A DNA stretch of 64,000 nt from Halopseudomonas formosensis (GCF_900115905.1 NZ_FOYD01000002.1:186001-250000), one strand, 5' to 3'. Shown: positions 17,770 to 28,216, counted from the first letter of the stretch. Program-made: numbers and translations. The notes: generated by a model from the letters alone, not told the origin.

Positions 17770-18848
17770 TGGCCATGGCTCCCATCAGCCCGCCCCATGC
17801 CATGGGCAGCAACCGTACCCGCACCATCATGCTGCAGGTGCTGGGCGCGACCCTGCCGGGGGTGGCGTTGCTCACCTGGTTCTTCGGCTGGGGCACGCTG
17901 ATCAACATCCTCCTGGCAAGCTGCTTTGCCCTGGTCATCGAGGCGCTGATCCTGCATCTGCGCAAGCGCCCGGTGATGTTCTTTCTCAACGATGGCAGCG
18001 CCCTGGTGACCGCCTGGCTGCTGGCTCTGGCCTTGCCGCCCTACTCGCCCTGGTGGCTGGTGCTGGTAGCTACGGGCTTTGCCATGGTCTTCGGCAAGCA
18101 TCTGTACGGCGGCCTGGGGCAGAACCCCTTCAACCCGGCGATGCTCGGCTATGCGGTGGTGCTGGTGTCCTTCCCGGTGGAGATGACCAGCTGGCCGGTG
18201 TGGCGTGGCATTGAGGAACTGCAGCCGGCCCTGACGCCCACCCTGGGACTGCTGGAGGGTCTGCAGCGGGTGTTCATCCCGGGCAGCCTGCCCGCCGATG
18301 GCTGGGCTACGGCCACCGCACTGGACGTAGTGCGCAACAACAGCGCTTTGACAATGGCCGAGCTGCGTGCCACCGAGCCTGCGCTGGGCGGGATGGCCGG
18401 CCGTGCCTGGGAATGGGTCTCGCTCGCCTGGCTCGCCGGCGGGCTTTTCCTGCTCTACAAGCGTATCTACAGCTGGCATGCGCCTGTGGGCATGCTCGGG
18501 GCACTGGCACTGATGAGCCTGTTGTTCTGGAATGGCGATGGTTCGGCCAGCAACGGCTCGCCGCTGTTTCATTTGCTCGGTGGTGCGACCATGCTGGGCG
18601 CATTCTTCATCGTCACCGACCCCGTCAGCTCCGCTACCAGCCCCCGTGGGCGCCTGGTATTCGGCGCGGGCGTGGGCGTGCTGGTGTATGTGATCCGGGT
18701 CTGGGGCAACTATCCGGATGCGGTGGCCTTTGCCGTGCTGCTGATGAACCTGTGCGCACCGACCATCGATTACTACACCGCACCACGGACCTACGGTCAT
18801 GCCCGGGCCACCCGTGGTATGGGCAAGGGCCAGAGCGAGAGACACTGA
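17769..18848 (+). CDS. rsxD: Rnf/Rsx subunit D, NqrB-like membrane flavoprotein
   Basis: The 359-residue membrane protein belongs to the NqrB/RnfD family. It has FFLNDGSALVTAWLLALALP near 74-93, GGLGQNPFNPAMLGYA near 116-131, the covalent-FMN loop region around WATATALDVV (residue 179 onward), and C-terminal FFIVTDPVSSATSPRGR. RnfD binds FMN covalently through threonine and riboflavin in its membrane part. It is coupled to rsxC by overlapping codons, and rsxG follows after one base. Confidence 0.95.
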   Translation: MAMAPISPPHAMGSNRTRTIMLQVLGATLPGVALLTWFFGWGTLINILLASCFALVIEALILHLRKRPVMFFLNDGSALVTAWLLALALPPYSPWWLVLVATGFAMVFGKHLYGGLGQNPFNPAMLGYAVVLVSFPVEMTSWPVWRGIEELQPALTPTLGLLEGLQRVFIPGSLPADGWATATALDVVRNNSALTMAELRATEPALGGMAGRAWEWVSLAWLAGGLFLLYKRIYSWHAPVGMLGALALMSLLFWNGDGSASNGSPLFHLLGGATMLGAFFIVTDPVSSATSPRGRLVFGAGVGVLVYVIRVWGNYPDAVAFAVLLMNLCAPTIDYYTAPRTYGHARATRGMGKGQSERH

Positions 18849-18849
18849 T

Positions 18850-19503
18850 ATGCAAGAGACTCTGACTCCCAGCCGCTCGGTGCTGCGCAACAGCCTGATT
18901 CTCGGCGTGTTCGCCATCTGTACCGTGGGTGTGATCGCCTTTATCCAGCAGGCCACCAGCGAGCGCATCGCCATGGAGCAGCAGCGCATGCAGATGCGCG
19001 CGCTGAACGAGATCCTGCCCGATGATCAGCACGACAACGACCTGCTGGAGGATGGCTTCAGCATTGCCGATCGCAGCCTGCTGCGTCTGCCGGAGCCGGC
19101 GACTGCCTGGCGTGCCCGCCAGCAGGGCCAGGTGGTCGCCGTCATACTGCCGGCAGTGACCATGGACGGCTACAGCGGGCGTATTGATCTGCTGGTCGGC
19201 ATCCGTGCCAATGGCGAGCTGGCCGGCGTGCGCATCACCAACCACCGGGAAACCCCGGGCCTGGGCGACAAGTTCGAGGTCGGCAAGGGTCAGTGGATCT
19301 TCAGTTTCGAGGGCAAGAGCCTGAGCATGCCGGCCCCTGAAGGCTGGGCGGTGCGCAAGGACGGCGGCGAATTCGACCAGTTTGTCGGCGCCACTATTAC
19401 CCCCCGGGCCGTGGTGCGGGCCGTGCGCAATGCCCTGCTGTACTTCCAGCAGAACCGTGACGAGCTGCTGCAACTGAGCGGACAGGAGGCCAACCATGGC
19501 TGA
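18850..19503 (+). CDS. rsxG: Rnf/Rsx subunit G, periplasmic FMN protein
   Basis: The 217-residue protein has one N-terminal membrane helix (about residues 15-33) and an FMN-binding domain with [19 protein letters not shown]. It also has the flavinylation site [15 protein letters not shown], where the second threonine of GATIT is the expected covalent FMN attachment point. It lies in the periplasm and links RsxD to RsxE. Translation probably starts at 18850 because an upstream in-frame start would overlap rsxD deeply. Its end overlaps rsxE by eight bases. Confidence 0.94.
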   Translation: MQETLTPSRSVLRNSLILGVFAICTVGVIAFIQQATSERIAMEQQRMQMRALNEILPDDQHDNDLLEDGFSIADRSLLRLPEPATAWRARQQGQVVAVILPAVTMDGYSGRIDLLVGIRANGELAGVRITNHRETPGLGDKFEVGKGQWIFSFEGKSLSMPAPEGWAVRKDGGEFDQFVGATITPRAVVRAVRNALLYFQQNRDELLQLSGQEANHG

Positions 19504-20212
19504 CAAGCGCTATTCCGAGCTGGCGGCCGATGGTCTCTGGCACAACAACGCCGGCCTGGTGCAGCTGCTGGGACTCTGCCCGCTGCTGGGTGTCAGCAGC
19601 AGCACGGTGAACGCCCTGGGGCTCGGCATCGCTACCATTCTGGTGCTGGTATGCTCGAACGTCTCAGTATCGCTGATCCGCAGCGCGGTGACCGATGCGA
19701 TACGCCTGCCCGCCTTCGTGATGATCATCGCCGCCGTGACCACCTGCATCGAGCTGCTGATGCAGGCCTACACCTATGAGCTGTTCCTGATCCTGGGCAT
19801 CTTCATCCCGCTGATCGTGACCAACTGCATCATCCTCGGTCGGGCCGATGCCTTTGCCGCGAAGAACCCGGTCCTGCCCTCGGCGGTAGACGGCTTCATG
19901 ATGGGCGCAGGCTTTGCCCTGGTGCTGCTGGTTCTGGGCATGCTGCGTGAGCTGGTCGGCCAGGGCACCCTGTTCGCCAACATGCACCTGCTGCTCGGCC
20001 CCATCGCGGCGAACTGGACCTGGGTGGTATTTCCCGATTACAAGGAAGTGCTCTTCGTCATTCTGCCGCCCGGCGCCTTCCTGTTCATGGGCCTGCTGAT
20101 TGCGCTGAAAAATGTAATCGACAATCAGATCAAGGCCCGCCAGGCCCAGCGCCTGGAAGCCCCCGCTGCCGCTGGCAGCAAGCGAGTACGCGTGACCGGA
20201 ACCATCAGCTGA
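19496..20212 (+). CDS. rsxE: Rnf/Rsx subunit E
   Basis: The 238-residue membrane protein is the structural partner and paralogue of RsxA, with [20 protein letters not shown] at 17-36 and [18 protein letters not shown] near 103-120. It ends in a polar tail ([13 protein letters not shown]). It closes the RsxABCDGE set. In the literature the complex couples electron transfer between NADH and ferredoxin to ion pumping, and in E. coli Rsx keeps SoxR reduced. No SoxR gene is in the window. nth starts two bases after the stop and probably shares the transcript. Confidence 0.95.
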   Translation: MADKRYSELAADGLWHNNAGLVQLLGLCPLLGVSSSTVNALGLGIATILVLVCSNVSVSLIRSAVTDAIRLPAFVMIIAAVTTCIELLMQAYTYELFLILGIFIPLIVTNCIILGRADAFAAKNPVLPSAVDGFMMGAGFALVLLVLGMLRELVGQGTLFANMHLLLGPIAANWTWVVFPDYKEVLFVILPPGAFLFMGLLIALKNVIDNQIKARQAQRLEAPAAAGSKRVRVTGTIS

Positions 20213-20214
20213 TA

Positions 20215-20850
20215 ATGAACAAAGCCAAGCGTTATGAGATTTTCAGCCGGCTGCGGGATGACAACCCGCACCCGACCACCGAGCTGAACTACAGCACCCC
20301 CTTCGAACTGCTGATCGCGGTAATCCTTTCCGCCCAGGCTACCGACGTGGGGGTCAACAAGGCCACCGACAAGCTGTTCCCGGTGGCCAACACCCCCGAG
20401 GCCATCCATGCCCTGGGCGTTGAGGGGCTGTCCGAGTACATCAAGACCATCGGCCTGTTCAACAGCAAGGCGAAGAACGTCATCGAAACCTGCCGCATCC
20501 TCATCGAGAAGCACGGCAGCCAGGTGCCGGAAACCCGCGAAGAACTGGAAGCTCTGCCCGGCGTGGGCCGCAAGACCGCCAACGTGGTACTCAACACCGC
20601 TTTCGGCCATCCGGTGATGGCAGTGGACACCCATATCTTCCGGGTCAGCAACCGTACCGGGATAGCACCGGGCAAGACGGTGCTGGAGGTCGAGAAGAAA
20701 CTCATGCGCCATGTGCCTCGGGAATTCCTGCAGGATGCGCATCACTGGCTGATCCTGCACGGGCGTTATGTATGCAAGGCGAGGACACCGCAGTGCGGCA
20801 GTTGCCGGATCGAGGATCTGTGCGAATACAAGCACAAGACTTCGGATTGA
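20215..20850 (+). CDS. nth: Endonuclease III, base-excision DNA glycosylase/AP lyase
   Basis: The 211-residue enzyme removes oxidised pyrimidines and cleaves at abasic sites. Visible are the helix-hairpin-helix LPGVGRKTANVVL with the catalytic lysine, the catalytic aspartate in VDTHIFRVSNR, and the C-terminal [4Fe-4S] loop with four cysteines spaced C-x6-C-x2-C-x5-C (CKARTPQCGSCRIEDLC). Length equals the E. coli enzyme. It is the terminal gene of the rsx operon, the arrangement seen across gammaproteobacteria. Confidence 0.97.
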   Translation: MNKAKRYEIFSRLRDDNPHPTTELNYSTPFELLIAVILSAQATDVGVNKATDKLFPVANTPEAIHALGVEGLSEYIKTIGLFNSKAKNVIETCRILIEKHGSQVPETREELEALPGVGRKTANVVLNTAFGHPVMAVDTHIFRVSNRTGIAPGKTVLEVEKKLMRHVPREFLQDAHHWLILHGRYVCKARTPQCGSCRIEDLCEYKHKTSD

Positions 20851-20854
20851 AACA

Positions 20855-20882
20855 GTATCGGTAAAATCTGGATTTTCGATAC
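20855..20882. repeat. Imperfect inverted repeat after nth
   Basis: GTATCG-GTAAAATC-TG-GATTTT-CGATAC forms a 28-base near-palindrome four bases after the nth stop and 78 bases before the next start. It is followed by AAAAAATC on this strand, so it is not a canonical terminator for nth. It could be a weak terminator or an operator. Confidence 0.35.
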
Positions 20883-20959
20883 AAAAAATCTATTTCCGCT
20901 TCCATTCGACTCCCGTTATAAGGTGCGCAAACGCCAACCTTCAATAGTGGAGTGGAGAT

Positions 20960-21142
20960 ATGGCCAACGCAGAAACCGATATCGAACTGGATGATGAGGA
21001 TTTCCTGGAAGAGGAAGAAGCGCCCGAAACCGAGGCGCTGACCACCAAATCCAGCCTGACTCGTCGGCGTCAGATCGACGATTATCTGGAGCAACGGCGC
21101 CTGGAGAAGGAACTCGCCGATTACGACTTCGACCTGGATTGA
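20960..21142 (+). CDS. Small acidic PA3496-family protein
   Basis: The 60-residue protein is very acidic at the start (DIELDDEDFLEEEEAPETE), then has a basic RRRQIDDYLEQRRLEKEL helix and an acidic end. It matches the small Pseudomonas family called PA3496, a putative envelope-integrity protein found next to nth in P. aeruginosa. GTGGAG precedes the ATG. There are no membrane segments or signal peptide, so the molecular role is unknown. Position after nth supports a real gene. Confidence 0.8.
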   Translation: MANAETDIELDDEDFLEEEEAPETEALTTKSSLTRRRQIDDYLEQRRLEKELADYDFDLD

Positions 21143-21248
21143 GGGCGCCGATAGCGCTCATTGAGAAATACTCTTTCCCGTTCCGGGAGCGGGCCCCCAG
21201 AATAGCTGAAACAGGAATTATTCCTATCTTCGCTTTCTGGGGGACCCG

Positions 21249-21464
21249 ATGCTCAAGACCATTACCTTCGCAATAATGCATTTCACCATCGCCTTCGGTG
21301 TGGTCTATGCCATGACCGGAAGCGTTCTGCTGGGCGGCGCGGTAGCCCTGATCGAGCCATCGCTCAATACCGTGGCCTTCTATTTTCATGAGCGGGTCTG
21401 GCGCCGGCTGGAGCGTCGCCGTAGCGCGTCCCAGGGCCTCGGCCTGCCGGTATTTCGTGCCTGA
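21249..21464 (+). CDS. DUF2061 small membrane protein
   Basis: The 71-residue product has two hydrophobic stretches (ITFAIMHFTIAFGVVYAMTG and GGAVALIEPSLNTVAFYFHE) and the ERVWRRLERRR basic end. The HFTIAF...GS...EP..N...Y..HERVW pattern is that of DUF2061 (PF09834), an inner-membrane family of unknown function. GGGGGACC lies just upstream. It is a single gene between the nth operon and the hydrolase-mlaA pair. Confidence 0.85.
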   Translation: MLKTITFAIMHFTIAFGVVYAMTGSVLLGGAVALIEPSLNTVAFYFHERVWRRLERRRSASQGLGLPVFRA

Positions 21465-21555
21465 AACCCGGTCATCACTGGCGTGGAACCGTTGCGCTTA
21501 ACGGAACTAATCCCATAATTGCGGGTATAGTTCATGAAGCCAAACGGAAATCCCG

Positions 21556-22851
21556 ATGAACCGATACCTACAGTACCTGGGCCTGTGCCTGGCAGGCCTG
21601 CTGTGCCTGCCCGCGCTCGCCGACGAGCCGGGCTACCCGGTCACCAATCCCTTCCTCGCAACCATAGTCGGCACGCCGCCGCAGCTGGTATGGCCGGTGC
21701 CGGAAGAGCCGCAAGTGCGTCAGGCCGACCTGTCGGTACGGGTGCTGCCGGAACGGTATCTGCCCCCGGTACTGTCACAGTACCGTGACCTGCATTACCG
21801 GCTGGCCTGGCACAACAAGCCGGCGCCCCTGGTGTTTCTCATTGCCGGTACCGGATCAGGCTATGACAGCCCGCGTCTGGATTACCTGAAGCGCGCCTTC
21901 TGGAATGCCGGCATGCATGTGATCATCATGTCGTCACCAACCAACCATGACTTCATCGCTGCGGCATCGCGCAGCGGCCTGCCGGGCCTGGGCAAGGATG
22001 ACGCGCGGGACCTGCACAGTGCGATGTCTCTGGCGGTAGAGCACGCACGCAGTGAGAAGGAGCTGGAGATCACCGATTACCGCCTGGCTGGCTTCAGTCT
22101 AGGTGCGCTGAATGCGGCCTTTGTCGCCCACCTGGATCAGGACCTGCAACAGTTCAACTTTTCCCGCACCCTGCTGCTCAACCCGCCAGTGGATCTGTAC
22201 GCCTCCATCCACCGCCTGGATGCCCTGGCGCGGACCCAGATCGATGGTGTCAGCAGCGCTGACAGTTTCTACGAGCATATCTTCCAGAAGCTGGCGAGGT
22301 ACTTCGAGGCCAGCGGGGGAACCGATATCGAGTCCGGCCTGTTCTATGGCATCCAGAGTTCCGACGAAGCCCTGACTGATGCCGAAATGGCGACCCTGAT
22401 CGGCGCGGTGTTCCGCTTTGCCGCAGCAGACCTGAACTTCATGGCCGACCTGATCACCGAGGGCGGCCGCTACGCCCCTGCAGGTGAAACGCTCAAGGTC
22501 AGCACCTCGCTCACCCCCTACCTGCGCCGGGCGCTGTTCTGCGACTTCAGCTGTTATCTGGAAACCCAGCTGTGGCCGAACTGGAGCAGCCGCAACGTCG
22601 GCAAGAGCATGGAGGACATGGCCTGGGAGACAAGCCTGCAGAGCATAGAGTCCTTCCTGCGTAACAATCCGGATATCGCAGCCCTGACCAACGCGGACGA
22701 CTTCATTCTGACTGCCGACAACTACCGCTTCATCGCCGAGACCTTCGGTGAACGCGCCTTCCTCTACCCCCACGGCGGGCACGGCGGCAATCTCCAGTAT
22801 CTGGACGTGATGAAGCAGATTCTGGCCTTCATGGAAGGAGAACAGCCATGA
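21556..22851 (+). CDS. Secreted alpha/beta-hydrolase coupled to mlaA
   Basis: The 431-residue product has a signal peptide (LCLAGLLCLPALA, cleaved near 22). It has an alpha/beta-hydrolase core: PLVFLIAGTGSGYDS as oxyanion strand and loop near 92-106, the nucleophile elbow GFSLG at about 179-183, and HGGHGGNLQY near the C-terminus as a candidate catalytic histidine. The final 150 residues are helical. Its stop overlaps the mlaA ATG by four bases, so the two proteins are made together. A periplasmic lipase or esterase acting on phospholipids handled by MlaA is an inference. Such genes are sometimes labelled serine/threonine kinase in databases, which nothing here supports. Confidence 0.7.
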   Translation: MNRYLQYLGLCLAGLLCLPALADEPGYPVTNPFLATIVGTPPQLVWPVPEEPQVRQADLSVRVLPERYLPPVLSQYRDLHYRLAWHNKPAPLVFLIAGTGSGYDSPRLDYLKRAFWNAGMHVIIMSSPTNHDFIAAASRSGLPGLGKDDARDLHSAMSLAVEHARSEKELEITDYRLAGFSLGALNAAFVAHLDQDLQQFNFSRTLLLNPPVDLYASIHRLDALARTQIDGVSSADSFYEHIFQKLARYFEASGGTDIESGLFYGIQSSDEALTDAEMATLIGAVFRFAAADLNFMADLITEGGRYAPAGETLKVSTSLTPYLRRALFCDFSCYLETQLWPNWSSRNVGKSMEDMAWETSLQSIESFLRNNPDIAALTNADDFILTADNYRFIAETFGERAFLYPHGGHGGNLQYLDVMKQILAFMEGEQP

Positions 22852-23621
22852 TCAGCAGGATATTCAAGGGCATGGCGGTGGTTTGTGTGCTGCTGGCGAG
22901 TACCGCTGCCCTGGCGCTGGATCAGATCCCCGAATACCGGGACCCGCTGGCGGAGCTGACCATCGACTCCGAGGGCAACAACTACCAGTTCGAGCATTCC
23001 AGCCTCAGGGCGCTGAAGATCCATGATCCCATCGAAGGCTTCAACCGACGCATGTACCGGTTCAACGGGCAGTTCGATCGGTATGTATACCTGCCGGCGG
23101 TCAACGCCTATGTGAAGGTGACACCCAAGTTCGTGCGCTCGGGGGTATCCAACGTTTTTGCCAACCTGGCAGATGTGCCCAACCTGGCCAACAGCCTGGC
23201 CCAGGGCAAGATGCAGAAGAGCGGCCGGACCACGGCGCGTCTGCTGTTGAATACCACCATAGGGGTGCTGGGCATCTTCGACGTGGCCAAGGCCTTCGGG
23301 CTGCCTCAGGAGCCGGAAGACTTCGGCCAGACCCTCGGTTACTACGGCGTGCCCGAAGGCCCCTACCTGGTCCTGCCCCTGCTCGGCCCCTCTACCCTGC
23401 GCGACACCACCGGCCGCGCCGTGGACTGGTCGATTGAAGACGCCGCCGCCTTCCTCGACAACCGCAGCTACATGAACGACAACCCCTGGTCCTATGGGCT
23501 CTACGCACTCAACCTGCGCTACATCAACAACTTCCGCTACGGCTCCCTCGACAGCCCCTTCGAGTATGACCAGGTGCGGTATCTGTATATCAAGCTGAGG
23601 GAGCTGCAGATCAAACGGTGA
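22848..23621 (+). CDS. mlaA: MlaA/VacJ outer-membrane phospholipid-retrieval protein
   Basis: The 257-residue protein has a signal sequence (VLLASTAALA) and the MlaA domain: HDPIEGFNRRMYRFN near residue 60, NVFANLADVPNLANSLAQGK, the LGYYGVPEGPYLVLPLLGPST block and VDWSIEDAAAF. MlaA sits in the inner leaflet of the outer membrane beside porins and pulls mislocalised phospholipids to MlaC. No lipobox cysteine is visible after the signal peptide, unlike E. coli MlaA. It overlaps the preceding hydrolase by four bases. Confidence 0.93.
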   Translation: MISRIFKGMAVVCVLLASTAALALDQIPEYRDPLAELTIDSEGNNYQFEHSSLRALKIHDPIEGFNRRMYRFNGQFDRYVYLPAVNAYVKVTPKFVRSGVSNVFANLADVPNLANSLAQGKMQKSGRTTARLLLNTTIGVLGIFDVAKAFGLPQEPEDFGQTLGYYGVPEGPYLVLPLLGPSTLRDTTGRAVDWSIEDAAAFLDNRSYMNDNPWSYGLYALNLRYINNFRYGSLDSPFEYDQVRYLYIKLRELQIKR

Positions 23622-23670
23622 CCGGGGTGTAGCGCACCCGCGCTACGCCAACCCGAGCCAGTGCAATCCC

Positions 23671-24049
23671 GGGAAGGACGAGCACCAGCTCGTCCGCGGT
23701 GCAGCAGGAGAACTCACCCATCGAGCCAGCAGGCGCGCTACGCTGTTCGCACCCGGGGCGGGTGCTCCTACAAAGAATATAACGCCCGGGAGAGGCGAGC
23801 TTAAGCCGGTGCCGCCTGGGAAGGACGAGCACCAGCTCGTCCGCGATGCAGCAGGAGAACTTCGAGCCCCCCGCACTACGCTGTTCGCACCCGAGGCGGG
23901 TGCTCCTACAAAGACTATAACGCCCGGGAGAGGCGAGCTTAAGCCGGTGCCGCCTGGGAGGGACGAGCACCAGCTCGTCCGCGATGCAGCAGGAGAACTT
24001 CGAGCCCCCCCGCACTACGCTGTTCGCACCCGGGGCGGGTGCTCCTACA
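23671..24049 (+). repeat. REP array 4: three ~140-bp composite units with a second palindrome
   Basis: Units begin at 23671, 23818 and 23956. Each starts with the palindrome GGACGAGC-ACCA-GCTCGTCC, continues CGCGGTGCAGCAGGAG (or CGCGATG...), then after about 40 bases has TTCGCACCC...GGGTGCTCCTACA (CCC-type REP), and a linker with AACGCCCGGGAGAGGCGAG. No CCG-type partner is present. A short GTAGCGC-ACCC-GCGCTAC hairpin lies just before, near 23629-23646. The array fills the 487-base gap between the convergent mlaA and ycgN genes; no gene is present. Confidence 0.88.
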
Positions 24050-24108
24050 AGGCTACGATACCCAGAAGGAAGGCTACGATGCCCAGAAGGGGCGAGCTTA
24101 TCGCCACC

Positions 24109-24558
24109 CTACACCCGAAAGATGATGTGATCTTCCCAATCCTCATCCGCCACGCTGCCTTCCGCCAGCATCCGCCCGGCCTGGGAGATGCCGGTCTTGT
24201 GCACGGCCTGAGGATCTCCGCAGACCAGGGGGTGCCACGGCGGCAGATCTTCCCCTTCGGCCACCAGGCGGTAGGCGCAGGTCGGGGGAAGCCAGGCGAA
24301 CTCCGCGGCGCTGGCCGGGGTCAGCTGCACGCAGTCGGGCACATGCTTGCGCCGGTTGGGATAGTCACTGCAGCGGCAGGTCTTGAGGTCCAGCAGCTTG
24401 CAGGCGATGCGCGTGTAGTAGACAGTGTTGGGGTCGTCCTCGTCCTCGAGCTTCTGCAGGCAGCACAGACCGCAGCCGTCACACAGGGACTCCCACTCCT
24501 GGCGGTCCATCTGTTCCAGGGTCTTGCGCTTCCAGAAGGCGGTCACTACCTGTGCCAT
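24109..24558 (-). CDS. ycgN: YcgN/UPF0260 cysteine-cluster protein
   Basis: The 149-residue protein has the UPF0260 signature: [20 protein letters not shown] near the start, [31 protein letters not shown] and the ending WEDHIIFRV. The cysteine pattern C-x2-C-x2-CC...C...C-x-C suggests a bound metal or Fe-S cluster; the function is unknown. GGGAGGAAG precedes the ATG. It follows the glutaredoxin-like gene by one base on the same strand and is probably co-translated. Confidence 0.88.
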   Translation of the reverse strand: MAQVVTAFWKRKTLEQMDRQEWESLCDGCGLCCLQKLEDEDDPNTVYYTRIACKLLDLKTCRCSDYPNRRKHVPDCVQLTPASAAEFAWLPPTCAYRLVAEGEDLPPWHPLVCGDPQAVHKTGISQAGRMLAEGSVADEDWEDHIIFRV

Positions 24559-24559
24559 A

Positions 24560-24817
24560 TCAAGCTTCCTCCCTCAGCCGGTCTGCAAGCCACTCAAGCA
24601 GCTCCCCCAGCCCGAAGGGCCAGTCCAGCTCGGCCCCGGTATCGTCCCGGCGCAGGACCGGAATGCGCAGTTCGTACTGCGCCATGAGCGCCGGGTCCTC
24701 GGTGATATCCACCTGTCTGACCACAACGCCGTTGCCTTCCAGCGGACGGGTGAGCTGCAGGCATTCCTCGCACAAATGGCAGGCGGTGGTTCCGAACAGG
24801 GTCAGTGATATGGTCAT
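24560..24817 (-). CDS. Glutaredoxin-family (DUF836) small thiol protein
   Basis: The start at 24817 gives an 85-residue thioredoxin-fold protein. It has [16 protein letters not shown] with the CHLC redox pair at about 13-16, followed by [16 protein letters not shown] and the cis-proline strand RIPVLRRDD. The longer open frame upstream runs into the dgt promoter and coding DNA and is not used. The partner may be the adjacent ycgN product, which is also cysteine rich; this is only suggested by position. Confidence 0.82.
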   Translation of the reverse strand: MTISLTLFGTTACHLCEECLQLTRPLEGNGVVVRQVDITEDPALMAQYELRIPVLRRDDTGAELDWPFGLGELLEWLADRLREEA

Positions 24818-24943
24818 GCAATGTTCCAGTACAGGCAGAATCAGATCGATCGGCGGCCATTCTACCCTGTTGCCCCCGGGGCCACACCCTTGGCAGCCCG
24901 ACGGCATTGCCACATACTCGATGGCTTCTGATCGGAGGACATA

Positions 24944-26275
24944 ATGGATTGGGAAACACTGCTGTGCCGTGAGCGTCTCGGCAAACCCGTCGCCAGTTCC
25001 GAGGAGCTGGGCCGCACACCCTTCCACAAGGACCATGACCGCGTCATCTTCTCCGGCGCCTTCCGCCGCCTCGGCAAGAAGACCCAGGTTCACCCCGTTT
25101 CCAGCAACGACCATATCCACACCCGCCTGACCCACAGCCTGGAAGTGAGCTGCGTTGGCCGCTCGCTGGGCATGCGGGTGGGCGAGATGCTGCGCGGGGT
25201 ACTGCCGAGCTGGTGCGAGCCGGCGGACCTGGGGGTGATCATCCAGGCGGCCTGTCTGGCCCACGACATCGGCAACCCGCCCTATGGCCATTCCGGCGAG
25301 GATGCCATCCGCCACTGGTTCCACAAGGCCGATGCCCAGGGCTGGCTGGAGGACATGACCGAGGCGCAGCGGCTTGATTTCCTGAACTTCGAGGGCAATG
25401 CCCAGGGTTTCCGTGTGCTGACCCAGCTGGAGTATCACCAGTTCGACGGCGGCATGCGCCTGACCTACGCAACCCTGGGCGCCTATCTGAAATACCCCTG
25501 GACCTCCGGGCACGCGGACATCGCAGGCTACAAGAAGCACAAGTTCGGCTGCTACCAGGCAGAGTATCCGGCGCTGTTGCAGATCACCGAGAAGCTAGGC
25601 CTGCCGCCGCTGGGGGACCAGTGCTGGGCGCGCAGTCCTCTGGTCTATCTGGTCGAGGCTGCCGATGACATCTGCTATGCGCTGATCGATCTGGAAGATG
25701 GTCTGGAAATGGAGCTGCTGCGCTACAGCGAAGTGGAGGACCTGCTGCTGGGCCTGGTGGGTGATGACCTGCCGGAAACCTATCGCCTGCTCGGCCCGCA
25801 GGACTCCACTCGGCGCAAGCTGGCGATTCTGCGTGGCAAGGCCATCGAACATCTGGTCAATGCGGCGGCGGAAACCTTCATCGCTCAGCAAAAGCCCCTG
25901 CTGGCCGGGACCTTGGAGGGTGATCTGGTCAGCCATATGCCCGAAGCCGCCCGCCGCTGCGTGCAGGACGCCAAGCGCATGGCCCGGGAGCGGATCTTTC
26001 AGGACAAGCGCAAGACGCTGCACGAGATCGGCGCCTACAGCACCCTGGAGACGCTGTTGGAAGCCTTCTGCGGCGCGGTGAATGAGCAGCAATCGGGGCA
26101 CAGCCTGAGCTTCAAGCACCGCCGTATTCTCGACCTGCTGGGCAACAATGCCCCCAAACCGGATTGGGACAGGTACTCAAGCTATATGCGGGTGATTGAT
26201 TTCATTGCCGGGATGACGGATCTGTATGCCGCTGACATGGCGGCGCAGATACGGGGCATACATCCGGCGAGGTGA
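24944..26275 (+). CDS. dgt: dGTPase-like HD-domain nucleotidohydrolase
   Basis: The 443-residue protein has the dGTPase/HD layout: RDRVIF-like [20 protein letters not shown] near 30-53, [14 protein letters not shown] near 62-75, the HD motif [19 protein letters not shown] near 103-121, and [17 protein letters not shown] near 236-252. These enzymes hydrolyse dNTPs to nucleoside and triphosphate. CGGAGGAC precedes the ATG. It is divergent from the glutaredoxin gene, with 126 bases between. A single inverted composite REP unit follows its stop. Confidence 0.93.
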   Translation: MDWETLLCRERLGKPVASSEELGRTPFHKDHDRVIFSGAFRRLGKKTQVHPVSSNDHIHTRLTHSLEVSCVGRSLGMRVGEMLRGVLPSWCEPADLGVIIQAACLAHDIGNPPYGHSGEDAIRHWFHKADAQGWLEDMTEAQRLDFLNFEGNAQGFRVLTQLEYHQFDGGMRLTYATLGAYLKYPWTSGHADIAGYKKHKFGCYQAEYPALLQITEKLGLPPLGDQCWARSPLVYLVEAADDICYALIDLEDGLEMELLRYSEVEDLLLGLVGDDLPETYRLLGPQDSTRRKLAILRGKAIEHLVNAAAETFIAQQKPLLAGTLEGDLVSHMPEAARRCVQDAKRMARERIFQDKRKTLHEIGAYSTLETLLEAFCGAVNEQQSGHSLSFKHRRILDLLGNNAPKPDWDRYSSYMRVIDFIAGMTDLYAADMAAQIRGIHPAR

Positions 26276-26321
26276 TTCGGTGGGTGGTTCAGGGTGGCGT
26301 AGCGCGGGTGTGTCGTGGCAA

Positions 26322-26420
26322 TGTAGGAGCACCCGCCCCGGGTGCGAACAGCCTGGCACCCCTGCTGGCTCGATGAACGAGTGCTCCTGCTGCACCGCGG
26401 ACGAGCTGGTGCTCGTCCCT
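26322..26420 (-). repeat. Single inverted copy of the array-4 composite unit
   Basis: Read on the minus strand it has GGACGAGCACCAGCTCGTCC, CGCGGTGCAGCAGGAG, ATCGAGCCAGCAGG, then TTCGCACCCGGGGCGGGTGC and TCCTACAT. This is the same order as the first unit at 23671 but opposite in orientation, 2.6 kb away. It lies in the 238-base gap between convergent dgt and gloA. A GGCGTAGCGCGGGTG stretch at 26296 matches (inverted) the hairpin before array 4. Confidence 0.85.
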
Positions 26421-26513
26421 TCCGGGGGGGCGCCGGGTCGGGTGGCGAGCACCGCTCGCCGACATATGCACGCAGACAATGCAGGCGTAAAGCGGCTGAA
26501 CTACACCCGGGAA

Positions 26514-26906
26514 TCAGTCTCCGCGGCTGGGGGACAGCAGTTCGATCTTGTAGCCGTCGGGGTCTTCGACGAAGGCGAGGATGCTGGAGCCGTGCATCAT
26601 GGGACCGGCTTCGCGCACGACCTTGCCGCCGGCGGCCTTGATCTGTTCGCAGGCCTTGTAGACATCATTCACTTCGATGGCGATGTGACCGTAGCCGGTA
26701 CCCAGGTCGTAGCTGGGAGTGTCCCAGTTGTGGGTCAGCTCCAGCACGGAGTTCTCGGCTTCGTTACCGTAGCCGACGAAGGCCAGGGTAAAACGCCCTT
26801 CGGGGTAATCCTTGCGGCGCAGCAGGGTCATGCCCAGTACTTCGGTATAGAAGGCGATGGATTTTTCCAGGTCGCCCACGCGGAGCATGGTGTGCAGAAT
26901 GCGCAT
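26514..26906 (-). CDS. gloA: Lactoylglutathione lyase (glyoxalase I)
   Basis: The start at 26906 has GAGGAGAA seven bases upstream and gives a 130-residue protein beginning [20 protein letters not shown]. Metal ligands appear as H5, E56 ([10 protein letters not shown]), H74 (GYGHIAIEV) and E122 (GYKIELL). These are the four conserved residues of nickel-type GlxI. It converts the methylglyoxal-glutathione hemithioacetal to S-lactoylglutathione. It follows argG on the same strand with 92 bases between, as in Pseudomonas. Confidence 0.95.
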   Translation of the reverse strand: MRILHTMLRVGDLEKSIAFYTEVLGMTLLRRKDYPEGRFTLAFVGYGNEAENSVLELTHNWDTPSYDLGTGYGHIAIEVNDVYKACEQIKAAGGKVVREAGPMMHGSSILAFVEDPDGYKIELLSPSRGD

Positions 26907-26938
26907 GGTGTTTCTCCTCAGGTTGGTTCTCGACAGCA

Positions 26939-26976
26939 GATCGCCCGGCACTCCTTCCAGAGTAGACCGGGCGATC
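26939..26976 (-). terminator. Hairpin between argG and gloA
   Basis: GATCGCCCGG (26939-26948) pairs perfectly with CCGGGCGATC (26967-26976) across an 18-base loop, 22 bases after the argG stop on the minus strand. No T-run follows, so termination may be partial. Confidence 0.45.
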
Positions 26977-26998
26977 TCAATGGTGCCGGTTCAGCTGA

Positions 26999-28216
<1,218 letters not shown>

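Noticed and set aside
14880-20212. An Nqr (sodium-pumping NADH:quinone) operon instead of Rnf
   Set aside because: Subunit B is a multi-cluster ferredoxin and subunit C has NADH-type and [4Fe-4S] motifs, which define Rnf/Rsx; there is no NqrF or NqrA.
24560-25540. A 326-residue protein extending upstream of the glutaredoxin
   Set aside because: The N-terminal 240 residues lie over the dgt coding sequence on the other strand; the family length and start fit the 85-residue protein.
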